From Citrobacter amalonaticus Y19 (lineage in GTDB: Bacteria > Pseudomonadota > Gammaproteobacteria > Enterobacterales > Enterobacteriaceae), in contig NZ_CP011132.1 in NCBI RefSeq assembly GCF_000981805.1, positions 2,852,001-2,916,000 on the forward strand: a stretch of 64,000 nt of DNA. Reading direction: 5' to 3'. Positions 9,696 through 17,423 of the stretch are shown here, piece by piece. A program made the position numbers and the translations under genes. The notes under the pieces are model-generated. The model did no database searches, was not told where the DNA came from, and saw only the letters and a list, made by a program, of their open reading frames with translations. Numbering within the stretch: the first letter of the stretch is position 1; every line of letters begins with the position of its first letter.

Positions 9696-10589
9696 TTAAC
9701 TCGCCGCTGATACTGCCTTTGCGCCTTCCTGCGCCATCGCGACAAACGCCCTGGCGGCAGCGGTTCGCCAGGCACCTTTGCGCTGCATTAATACGGCCGT
9801 GCGTTCAAGGAGTTGCGGAGTCAGTGAAATCGCCTGTAGGTCGTGACTCTGCGCGGCGATGGGCGCAGGCAGCAGCGTGGATAATCCGGTGCGCCGCACC
9901 AGTTCCAGCACCGCGCTGATGGAGTTGACCTCCATGAGAATCTGCGGTCGCAGTCCTGCCTGACGGCAGTAGCGATCAATCTGTTCCCGGGTAGCGAACT
10001 CCGCATTCAGTAAAATCAATTTTTCGTCATTGAGCACGCGCAAATCCACCGACGCCTGTGCGGCCAGCGGATGATGATTTGCCACGACCAGGGCCAGGTT
10101 TTCAGTCAGCAACGGCTGTGCATCAATATCCGATGAGTGAACTTCATCGAAGGCAATACCGACGTCCAGTTCGTCATTAACCAGCCTCTCTTCGATTCTG
10201 TCTTGTGATATTTCCTGTAGCTGTAAGGTCACATTGGGATAGCGGGCATAGAATTCAGCCAGTAATGGGCCGATAAACCAGGCGGTAAAGGTCGGCGTGA
10301 CCGCAACGCGCAGGGAACCCCGGCTCAGATCCTCCACATCATGAATGGCGCGTTTGCCCTCTTCCAGCGCCTGTAGCGCACTGCGCACATAGCGCAGATA
10401 GACCTCTCCCGCATCGGTCAGCCGGGTCATACGCCCGCTGCGATCGAACAACTGCACGCCCAACATCTCTTCCAGTTGCCTGATTTGCTGCGAAAGCGCC
10501 GGTTGCGAAACGTGCAGCGCCGCCGCTGCACGGGTGAATCCGTGATGCTCCGCCACGGCGAGAAAATAGTGGGTGTGTCGATCCAGCAT
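9696..10589 (-). CDS. cynR: LysR-type regulator of the cyanate operon, CynR
   Basis: This 297-residue LysR-family regulator has the N-terminal winged helix-turn-helix (FTRAAAALHVSQPALSQQIRQLE) and a C-terminal effector domain. It is divergent from cynT with 110 bases between the two starts, the same arrangement as E. coli cynR-cynTSX, and it is close to E. coli CynR along its whole length. CynR is known to activate the cyn operon in the presence of cyanate and to repress its own gene from the shared intergenic region. Confidence 0.93.
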   Translation of the reverse strand: MLDRHTHYFLAVAEHHGFTRAAAALHVSQPALSQQIRQLEEMLGVQLFDRSGRMTRLTDAGEVYLRYVRSALQALEEGKRAIHDVEDLSRGSLRVAVTPTFTAWFIGPLLAEFYARYPNVTLQLQEISQDRIEERLVNDELDVGIAFDEVHSSDIDAQPLLTENLALVVANHHPLAAQASVDLRVLNDEKLILLNAEFATREQIDRYCRQAGLRPQILMEVNSISAVLELVRRTGLSTLLPAPIAAQSHDLQAISLTPQLLERTAVLMQRKGAWRTAAARAFVAMAQEGAKAVSAAS

Positions 10590-10699
10590 CGCCTTTACCT
10601 ATAAGATTTTCCAATAGACTCCATTATAAATGAGTCTTTTATCTTATGATACGAAGCACGTAGCCTGTGTTCATCGCATAGCGAGACAGAGGATTATTC

Positions 10700-11359
10700 G
10701 TGAAAGAGATTATTGATGGCTTCCTGAAGTTTCAGCGCACTGTATTTCCTGAACGCGCGGAATTATTCAGACGCCTTGCCACCCAGCAAAACCCCCGTGC
10801 GTTATTCATCTCCTGTTCGGACAGCCGCCTGGTCCCCGAACTGGTCACGCAGCGCGAGCCGGGCGATCTGTTCGTGATCCGCAACGCTGGCAATATTGTG
10901 CCGTCATATGGTCCTGAACCCGGTGGGGTGACCGCCTCGGTGGAATACGCCGTCTCTGCACTTCGCGTTACCGACATTGTTATCTGTGGACACTCCGACT
11001 GCGGCGCAATGACCGCGATTGCCGGATGTCACTGCCTGGACCACATGCCAGCCGTCGATCACTGGTTGCGCTATGCGGACTCCGCTCGCGTAGTCAACGA
11101 GTCACGCGAGCACGCCTCTTTGACCGAAAAAACGGCCTCGATGGTGCGTGAAAACGTCATCGCACAACTCGCCAACATTCAGACCCATCCCTCAGTGCGT
11201 CTCGCACTTGAAGAGGGGCGCATTGCGCTCCACGGCTGGGTCTACGACATCGAAAGCGCAGAGATTGCCGCTTACGACGGTGCCAGCAGACGGTTCGTCT
11301 CACTGGCAAAAAACCCGAACACCTGCGCGATGCCTTATCGCCAGTCATCCGCAGCCTGA
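10700..11359 (+). CDS. cynT: Carbonic anhydrase CynT
   Basis: A beta-class carbonic anhydrase of 219 residues, the family's standard length. Zinc ligands are Cys39 (in ISCSDSRLVP, with Asp41 and Arg43) and His98/Cys101 (in CGHSDCGAM). It hydrates CO2 to bicarbonate, the co-substrate that cyanase consumes, and so prevents bicarbonate depletion during cyanate breakdown. Translation starts at a GTG at 10700. It is the first gene of the cyn operon. Confidence 0.95.
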   Translation: MKEIIDGFLKFQRTVFPERAELFRRLATQQNPRALFISCSDSRLVPELVTQREPGDLFVIRNAGNIVPSYGPEPGGVTASVEYAVSALRVTDIVICGHSDCGAMTAIAGCHCLDHMPAVDHWLRYADSARVVNESREHASLTEKTASMVRENVIAQLANIQTHPSVRLALEEGRIALHGWVYDIESAEIAAYDGASRRFVSLAKNPNTCAMPYRQSSAA

Positions 11360-11391
11360 GCTATTTTTTAACGTATCAAAGAGGTTCCATT

Positions 11392-11862
11392 ATGATTCAG
11401 TCGCAAATTAACCGTGATATTCGCCTGGCCCTGGCCGACCAGATCCTGCTGAGCAAAGCCAGAAAAGATCTCACGTTTGCCCAACTCGCGGACGGCACCG
11501 GCTTATCAGAAGCATTTGTCACTGCCGCACTGCTCGGTCAACACGCCCTTCCGGCCGATGCTGCGCGTCTCGTCGGCGAGAAACTGGCCCTCGACAACGA
11601 TGCGGTACTGTTGTTACAGACCATTCCACTGCGCGGCAGTATTGACGATCGCGTACCGACAGACCCGACGATGTACCGTTTCTATGAGATGTTGCAGGTA
11701 TACGGCACCACGCTAAAAGCGCTGGTTCACGAAAAATTTGGCGACGGCATTATCAGCGCCATTAATTTCAAGCTGGATGTCAAAAAAGTGGCGGATCCGG
11801 AAGGCGGCGAGCGCGCTGTGATTACCCTGGATGGTAAGTATTTGCCGACGAAGCCCTTCTAA
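11392..11862 (+). CDS. cynS: Cyanate hydratase (cyanase) CynS
   Basis: The 156-residue length is exactly that of E. coli cyanase. The catalytic residues Arg96, Glu99 and Ser122 are all in place (in YRFYEML and GDGIISAINF). The N-terminal helical domain mediates assembly, and the C-terminal DGKYLPTKPF tail is conserved. It converts cyanate and bicarbonate to ammonia and two CO2. It is 32 bases downstream of cynT. Confidence 0.96.
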   Translation: MIQSQINRDIRLALADQILLSKARKDLTFAQLADGTGLSEAFVTAALLGQHALPADAARLVGEKLALDNDAVLLLQTIPLRGSIDDRVPTDPTMYRFYEMLQVYGTTLKALVHEKFGDGIISAINFKLDVKKVADPEGGERAVITLDGKYLPTKPF

Positions 11863-11923
11863 TCCATCAGAACGGTACGCGCAGGCGTATCGTTCTTCTT
11901 TTCTCTGCTCACAGGAGTAAAGC

Positions 11924-12382
11924 ATGTCTGCACATGATAACTATCTGCAACAGGCGCTGGCCCTGGCAGCCCGCAACGTTGAACAGGGTGGACGCCCATT
12001 TGGCGCGGTCATTGTCCGCAACGGCGAAACGATCGCCGAAGCCGTCAACACCCTGCACCTGGATGATGATCCCACCGGGCATGCGGAGCTCAACGCCATT
12101 CGGGCGATTGCGGCTCATTCAGGCAGCGCGACGCTTCGCGAATGCGTGGTTTACGCCAGCGGACAACCGTGTCCGATGTGCCTTAGCGCAATGTATCTCA
12201 CCGGCGTGAAAGAAGTCTGGTTCGCCAACAGCAATGCCGATGGCGAAGCATTCCATCTCTCCACTGCGGCAATTTATCAGCAGTTACAGCAGCCCCTCGA
12301 TCAACAAATCCTGCCCGTTCATCATCTTGCGCAACCCAATGGGCTGGCAGTTTATCAACGCTTCGCTGAAAAACAGTCATGA
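11924..12382 (+). CDS. Cytidine/deoxycytidylate deaminase-fold nucleobase deaminase inside the cyn operon
   Basis: A 152-residue deaminase with the zinc motif HAELNAI (His53, Glu55) and PCPMC (Cys83, Cys86). The length and the GGRPFGAVIV N-terminus are closest to the bacterial guanine deaminase/TadA-like group, which deaminates purine bases or adenosine in tRNA. It is not chromosomal TadA by context. Its stop overlaps the cynX start by 4 bases (ATGA), so it is firmly part of the operon. E. coli cynTSX has no gene here. The substrate is unknown. Confidence 0.85.
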   Translation: MSAHDNYLQQALALAARNVEQGGRPFGAVIVRNGETIAEAVNTLHLDDDPTGHAELNAIRAIAAHSGSATLRECVVYASGQPCPMCLSAMYLTGVKEVWFANSNADGEAFHLSTAAIYQQLQQPLDQQILPVHHLAQPNGLAVYQRFAEKQS

Positions 12383-13560
12383 ACAAAACCCCGCACATTG
12401 GCCTGGCTCTGCTGGTTCTGGTGCTGATTGGCCTGAATATGCGTCCGCTGTTGACCTCTGTCGGCCCACTGCTGCCGCAACTGCGTGCCGCTAGCGGCAT
12501 GAGCTTTGCCGTGGCGTCGCTGCTCACGGCATTGCCGATGATCGCCATGGGCGCGCTGGCGCTGGCCGGAGGATGGATCAATCGTCATATCAGCGAACGT
12601 CTCAGCGTCGCCTTAGGTTTGTTGATGGTGATGACTGGCGCGTTGCTTCGCGAACTGGCACCGCACAGCGTTATGCTGCTCAGCAGCGCCCTGCTGGGCG
12701 GCATCGGTATTGGGATCGTTCAGGTGGTGATGCCAACGGTGATTAAGCGTCTTTTCCATCGTCGCATGCCGCAGGTGATGGGGCTCTGGTCGGCCGCCCT
12801 GATGGGCGGAGGGGGACTCGGCGCGGCGATGACGCCGTGGCTCGCGCAGCACAGCGAACTCTGGCACCGCTCGCTGGCATGGTGGGCCCTGCCCGCGCTG
12901 ATTGCCCTGGTCGGCTGGCTGGCGCAACGTCACTCAACAGAGATTCCTTCACCTCACCCGAAAAGTGCTGCCGTGCGCGTCGTACTCAACCCGCGCGCCT
13001 GGACGCTGGGACTCTATTTTGGCGTGATCAATGGCGGTTACGGCAGTCTGATTGCCTGGCTGCCGCCGTACTATATTCAGTTGGGAGAAAGTGCACAGTT
13101 CAGCGGCACGCTGCTGGCGCTGATGACCGTCGGTCAGACCGCGGGGGCGCTGATATTGCCAATGCTCGCGCGTCATCAGGATCGCCGTAAACTGCTACTT
13201 TTCGCGCTGACCTTACAGATGCTTGGCTTTTGTGGTTTTATTCTCTGGCCTGCGCAGTTGCCAATTCTCTGGGCCGTGGTTTGCGGTTTTGGCCTGGGCG
13301 GCGCATTTCCTTTATGCCTGGTGCTGGCGCTCGATCATGCCCAACATCCGGTGATATCCGGCAAATTAGTCGCTTTTATGCAGGGGATTGGTTTTATTAT
13401 CGCCGGTCTCTCTCCCTGGCTCTCCGGTATTTTGCGTAGCCTGAGCGGAAATTACTGGCTTGACTGGACGTTCCACGCCCTCTGTGTTGCCGGGTTGATG
13501 GCGCTCACGCTGCGTTTCGTGCCCGCACGCTATCCACAGGAATGGTCTGTCGCCGATTGA
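12379..13560 (+). CDS. cynX: MFS transporter CynX
   Basis: A major-facilitator protein of 393 residues with about 12 transmembrane segments. It is clearly the homolog of E. coli CynX: IGLNMRPLLTSVGPLLPQL near the N-terminus, GLWSAALMGGGGLGAA, and GFIIAGLSPW near the C-terminus. CynX belongs to the cyanate/nitrate-associated MFS group; its transport activity in cyanate metabolism has never been well defined. It is translationally coupled to the deaminase gene upstream. A stem-loop follows the stop. Confidence 0.9.
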   Translation: MNKTPHIGLALLVLVLIGLNMRPLLTSVGPLLPQLRAASGMSFAVASLLTALPMIAMGALALAGGWINRHISERLSVALGLLMVMTGALLRELAPHSVMLLSSALLGGIGIGIVQVVMPTVIKRLFHRRMPQVMGLWSAALMGGGGLGAAMTPWLAQHSELWHRSLAWWALPALIALVGWLAQRHSTEIPSPHPKSAAVRVVLNPRAWTLGLYFGVINGGYGSLIAWLPPYYIQLGESAQFSGTLLALMTVGQTAGALILPMLARHQDRRKLLLFALTLQMLGFCGFILWPAQLPILWAVVCGFGLGGAFPLCLVLALDHAQHPVISGKLVAFMQGIGFIIAGLSPWLSGILRSLSGNYWLDWTFHALCVAGLMALTLRFVPARYPQEWSVAD

Positions 13561-13611
13561 GGACGAAGGAAAGAAGGAATTTGCCGGATTGTTTTTGTTG
13601 GTCCTGACAAC

Positions 13612-13641
13612 GAAAGTGCCAGTTGGCTGGCACTTTCTCAT
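13612..13641 (+). terminator. Terminator after cynX
   Basis: A perfect 11-base stem, GAAAGTGCCAG / CTGGCACTTTC, with loop TTGG, followed by a short T-containing tail. It lies 52 bases after cynX and closes the cyn operon. Confidence 0.75.
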
Positions 13642-13704
13642 ACGACTCGATAACTCTTTCTAAAAATGGCAATCATCAATACTCATGATTTATTGCCGGG
13701 CCAA

Positions 13705-13947
13705 TTAGCGTTTACCGTACCCCACCATAAAACGGATGATCAGACCGCAGGCAGGTGAAAGAAAAAGAAACAATCCTGTGACCATTTCATCACCCGCAGT
13801 CAACCACATCGTGGTGTAGTATATCAGCACCGCCAGAATGACCATGCCGACAAACGCGCTAATGGCTGAACCCCAACCTAAAACCTGTGCGATATAGCCG
13901 CTGACACCCAGCATACTCACGAGCAGAAAGGCTAAAAAAAAGATCAT
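13705..13947 (-). CDS. yfdY: Small membrane protein YfdY (DUF2545)
   Basis: An 80-residue, very hydrophobic protein with three likely transmembrane segments and a basic C-terminus (MVGYGKR). The position immediately upstream of and divergent from lpxP, together with the length of 80, matches E. coli YfdY (DUF2545). A very strong AAGGAGGT site precedes the ATG at 13947. The function is unknown. It marks the return to the conserved enteric backbone after the accessory block. Confidence 0.82.
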   Translation of the reverse strand: MIFFLAFLLVSMLGVSGYIAQVLGWGSAISAFVGMVILAVLIYYTTMWLTAGDEMVTGLFLFLSPACGLIIRFMVGYGKR

Positions 13948-14017
13948 CGCTGTACCTCCTTTTTGCGTGAACTCAAAACGTAAATCATTACTCTCCTTAT
14001 ATTTTCAATCATAAGCT

Positions 14018-14053
14018 AAAGTGGCCCTTCCGGCAAATCTCGCCACTTTTTTA
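14018..14053 (+). terminator. Intrinsic terminator-like hairpin without an assigned plus-strand gene
   Basis: AAAGTGGC and GCCACTTT form an 8-base stem followed by TTTT on the plus strand. No plus-strand gene lies between cynX (already terminated near 13640) and this hairpin; the stretch is antisense to yfdY and its leader. It could end a transcript antisense to yfdY, or be a structured element in the yfdY 5' leader when read on the minus strand. Confidence 0.5.
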
Positions 14054-14369
14054 TAACAATGGTAATTACACGAATATTCCGCATTGTTCTTTTCTAACTT
14101 TATTAAAAACAACCCATTAAAAATCACGCCATTATTTTTTATGTACAATGCAAATATTTACGCTTCTTGATTAATTATTTGTGGCTGACATTAATCCCCG
14201 GATGGTACATTATACGTCCAGCATTCATGCCCCTCGTGGTTTTATCCTGACGCAGTTTTACACTCTTTGCAGGAACCATTGTCGTACATGATGGCCTAAA
14301 ACATTGAGTGTACCGCGTTGGAGAATACGTCTTCTGCGATACAAAAATGGGTATCAATAGAAGGTATTT

Positions 14370-15290
14370 ATGTTCCCAACATGCAAATTTTCCCGCGCGT
14401 TCTTGCATCCGCGTTACTGGCTCACCTGGTTTGGTCTTGGTGTGCTTTGGTTATTGGTGCAACTGCCCTACCCGGTTCTGTGCTTTCTCGGCACCCGAAC
14501 AGGTTCGCTGGCACGCCCTTTCCTGAAACGTCGCGAGTCCATCGCCCGTAAAAACCTTGAGCTCTGCTTCCCGTCTTATACTCAGGAACAGAGAGAAAAG
14601 ATGATCGAAGAGAATTTCCGTTCTCTCGGCATGGCGCTGCTGGAAACCGGCATGGCCTGGTTCTGGCCGGACCGTCGCGTGCGTAAATGGTTTGATGTTG
14701 AAGGACTGGACAACCTGCAACGCGCGCAGGCGCAAAACCGCGGCGTGATGGTGGTTGGCGTTCACTTTATGTCACTGGAACTCGGTGGCCGGGTGATGGG
14801 TCTTTGCCAGCCGATGATGGCGACCTATCGTCCACACAACAATCCGCTGATGGAGTGGGTACAGACCCGTGGACGGATGCGTTCAAATAAAGCCATGATC
14901 GGCAGAAACAATCTGCGCGGCATCGTCGGCGCGCTGAAGAAAGGCGAAGCCGTCTGGTTTGCTCCGGACCAGGATTACGGCCCGAAAGGCAGTTCATTCG
15001 CCCCGTTCTTCGCCGTTAAAGACGTGGCGACCACGAACGGTACCTATGTGTTGTCGCGTTTGTCAGGTTCGGCCATGCTCACCGTTACGATGGTCAGAAA
15101 AGTGGATAACAGCGGCTACCGTCTGTATATCTCTCCTGAGATGAAAGGCTATCCGGCTGATGAAAATCAGGCCGCCGCCTATATGAACAAAATTATCGAG
15201 AAAGAGATCATGCGCGCACCCGAGCAGTATCTCTGGATCCACCGTCGCTTTAAAACCCGCCCATTGGGTGAAGCCTCGCTCTACATTTAA
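14370..15290 (+). CDS. lpxP: Palmitoleoyl-ACP-dependent lipid A acyltransferase LpxP
   Basis: This 306-residue protein is nearly identical to E. coli LpxP. It has an N-terminal membrane anchor (WLTWFGLGVLWLLVQLPYPV) and the acyltransferase HX4E motif at His132-Glu137 (VHFMSLE). LpxP replaces laurate with palmitoleate on Kdo2-lipid IVA at low temperature to keep the outer membrane fluid; in E. coli it is strongly cold-induced. The ATG at 14370 follows GAAGGT. The 423-base gap to yfdY leaves room for a regulated promoter and a long leader. Confidence 0.96.
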   Translation: MFPTCKFSRAFLHPRYWLTWFGLGVLWLLVQLPYPVLCFLGTRTGSLARPFLKRRESIARKNLELCFPSYTQEQREKMIEENFRSLGMALLETGMAWFWPDRRVRKWFDVEGLDNLQRAQAQNRGVMVVGVHFMSLELGGRVMGLCQPMMATYRPHNNPLMEWVQTRGRMRSNKAMIGRNNLRGIVGALKKGEAVWFAPDQDYGPKGSSFAPFFAVKDVATTNGTYVLSRLSGSAMLTVTMVRKVDNSGYRLYISPEMKGYPADENQAAAYMNKIIEKEIMRAPEQYLWIHRRFKTRPLGEASLYI

Positions 15291-15312
15291 AAAAGGCCGC
15301 AAGGCCTTTTTT
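15289..15312 (+). terminator. Terminator of lpxP
   Basis: AAAAGGCC-GCA-AGGCCTTTTTTA forms a compact stem with a T-run directly at the lpxP stop codon. Confidence 0.85.
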
Positions 15313-15475
15313 ATTGTCTGCCACCCGCCAACAACCTTGATTAGACTATGGTTTTTATCCTCGTTTTTTGCGCTATACATCGCGTCGCTCAACAGTGATT
15401 TATTACCCTCTGCAATTATACTGTCGCCGAATCCCGACAGTTGTAAGTTACTAAAAGTAAATAAGAAAATCCCTC

Positions 15476-15504
15476 TTGTCTCGCTCCTTTTTTAGGCGTA
15501 CATT
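15476..15504 (+). promoter_or_regulatory. Candidate promoter upstream of a possible small RNA/ypdK leader
   Basis: TTGTCT at 15476-15481 and TACATT at 15499-15504, separated by 17 bases, resemble sigma-70 -35 and -10 boxes. Transcription would begin near 15511. Confidence 0.4.
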
Positions 15505-15510
15505 AGCGCC

Positions 15511-15586
15511 GTCTGGAGCAATCAACGCACAGAATTCTGAGGTGATACCACAGACGAAACAGGGAATATTCCGGGTTTCGTTTTTA
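15511..15586 (+). ncRNA. Candidate small RNA between lpxP and ypdK
   Basis: About 75 bases between a plausible promoter and an intrinsic terminator, ACGAAAC (15554-15560) / GTTTCGT (15575-15581) followed by T residues. No reading frame of note lies inside. lpxP already has its own terminator, so this second terminator needs an upstream transcript of its own. It could be a trans-acting small RNA or an attenuated leader of ypdK. I do not recognise it as a named RNA. Confidence 0.35.
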
Positions 15587-15660
15587 CCGGTCTCAGCTCT
15601 CTATAATCAGATGAGATGAAATTCATTCAGGCGTATCAGTCATTACGCGGAGAGATGAAA

Positions 15661-15732
15661 GTGAAATATTTCTTTATGGGCATTTCTTTTATGGTCATCG
15701 TTTGGGCCGGTACGTTCGCCCTGATGATCTAG
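15661..15732 (+). CDS. ypdK: Small membrane protein YpdK
   Basis: A 23-residue single-transmembrane peptide that reads (M)KYFFMGISFMVIVWAG and ends in TFALMI. It matches E. coli YpdK, one of the small membrane proteins of this genomic position. It starts at a GTG at 15661, with GGAGAG 6 bases ahead; an in-frame ATG at 15655 overlaps that ribosome site and is less likely. It lies between lpxP and the convergent alaC. The function is unknown. Confidence 0.85.
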   Translation: MKYFFMGISFMVIVWAGTFALMI

Positions 15733-15747
15733 AGACAACAATGCAGC

Positions 15748-15772
15748 AAAAAGCAGGAGCCGATGGCTCCTG
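15748..15772 (-). terminator. Terminator of alaC
   Basis: On the minus strand CAGGAGCC-ATC-GGCTCCTG is followed by CTTTTTG, 26 bases after the alaC stop. It may also stop ypdK transcripts. Confidence 0.75.
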
Positions 15773-15797
15773 TTTGCGTTTGGATGGACAGAACGTT

Positions 15798-17036
15798 TTA
15801 CTCGAGGGTTTCAGAGGTCGATTTCGTTCCGGCAGGCAGCAAGCCATCGGCGCGGAACATCGATTTAATCCCTCTGATTGCCTGACGGATACGATCGCGG
15901 TTCTCAATCAGCGCGAAGCGCACATGGGTATCACCGTAATCACCAAAACCAATGCCGGGCGATACACACACTTTGGCGTCATTCAGTAGCTTCTTCGCGA
16001 AGTCCAGTGACCCCATCCCGGCATACTGTTCCGGGATCTTCGCCCACACGTACATCGAGGCCTTCGGCATTTCGACCATCCACCCTGCCTCATGCAGTCC
16101 TTTCACCAGCACGTCACGACGACGCTTATACTGTTCGGCGATATCCCTCACGCACTGTTGATCGCCTTCCAGCGCCGCAATGGCGGCAACCTGCAACGGG
16201 GTAAACGTACCGTAGTCGTGATAGCTCTTAATCCGCGCCAGAGCATTGACCAGCGTTTTGTTGCCGACCATAAAGCCAATGCGCCAGCCGGCCATGTTGT
16301 AACTTTTCGACAACGTGAAAAACTCCACCGCCACGTCGCGCGCCCCTGGCACCTGCATGATGGACGGCGCTTTCCAGCCATCGTAAACGATGTCGGCATA
16401 AGCCAGATCGTGTACCACCAGTACATCGTAACGCTTCGCCAGCGCGACCACTTTCTCAAAAAATTCTAACTCGACGCACTGTGCCGTCGGGTTAGACGGG
16501 AAACCGAGGATCATCATCTTCGGTTTTGGATAACTTTCGCGAATCGCGCGTTCCAGTTCGTTGAAGAAATCGATACCTTCCACCAGCGGAACAGAACGCA
16601 CCTGGGCGCCAGCGATCACCGCGCCGTAGATATGAATGGGATAGCTGGGATTCGGCACCAGCACCGTATCACCATGATCGAGCGTTGCCAGCATCAGGTG
16701 CGCCAGCCCCTCTTTTGAACCAATGGTGACGATCGCTTCGGATTCCGGATCAATATCAACGTCATAACGTTCCTGATACCACCGGGAGATGGCTCGACGC
16801 AGACGCGGAATACCGCGAGAAGTGGAATAACCGTGCGTATCCGGGCGCTGCGCCACGGTACACAGTTTTTCGACGATATGAGGCGGCGTCGGACCGTCCG
16901 GGTTCCCCATGCTGAAGTCGATAATATCTTCGCCGCGCCGACGCGCAGCCATCTTCAGTTCAGCCGTGATGTTAAAAACGTAAGGGGGGAGACGATCAAT
17001 ACGCGTAAAGCGACGTTCAGGGCGAGAGTCAGCCAT
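15798..17036 (-). CDS. alaC: Alanine transaminase AlaC
   Basis: A class I/II PLP-dependent aminotransferase of 412 residues, as in E. coli AlaC (formerly YfdZ). The PLP-lysine lies in FTLSKSYNMAGWRIGFM, and the other PLP contacts are FSMGNPDGPTP and GFPSNPTAQ. It makes alanine from pyruvate and glutamate and is one of the two main alanine-synthesising transaminases of enterics. The 387-base gap to ypdA holds its divergent promoter region. Confidence 0.96.
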   Translation of the reverse strand: MADSRPERRFTRIDRLPPYVFNITAELKMAARRRGEDIIDFSMGNPDGPTPPHIVEKLCTVAQRPDTHGYSTSRGIPRLRRAISRWYQERYDVDIDPESEAIVTIGSKEGLAHLMLATLDHGDTVLVPNPSYPIHIYGAVIAGAQVRSVPLVEGIDFFNELERAIRESYPKPKMMILGFPSNPTAQCVELEFFEKVVALAKRYDVLVVHDLAYADIVYDGWKAPSIMQVPGARDVAVEFFTLSKSYNMAGWRIGFMVGNKTLVNALARIKSYHDYGTFTPLQVAAIAALEGDQQCVRDIAEQYKRRRDVLVKGLHEAGWMVEMPKASMYVWAKIPEQYAGMGSLDFAKKLLNDAKVCVSPGIGFGDYGDTHVRFALIENRDRIRQAIRGIKSMFRADGLLPAGTKSTSETLE

Positions 17037-17423
17037 AATTTCCTCAGATTCACGTTAGCGCCCGGACCGTCCGAGCGACGCTGCCACGATGGTGGCATGT
17101 TTAGAAAATAGCCTGATTAAAATCCCTCTGTCGAGAGGGAAAGGAAAATATTTTTTCGTCTCACAAAAGAGGAATGTCGATTTTAAAAGAGGAAATAATC
17201 TGTTTTCACTGTCGTTAGATGTTACTTTTTTATAACACTTTGTTGTTGTGCTGGTAACCACGAAAGCCCGCGATTGATGAGATGTATTGTCAATACACCA
17301 ATCGCCCAACAATCCCCTTTTAAAATTAAGGTTTTTCCTCATTAGCCACCCGATCTCAGCAGACTGGTCATCCGCCCTGCGGTTACCTATCATAGTGCTT
17401 TAACCCTTTGGCAAGAGTCCCCC

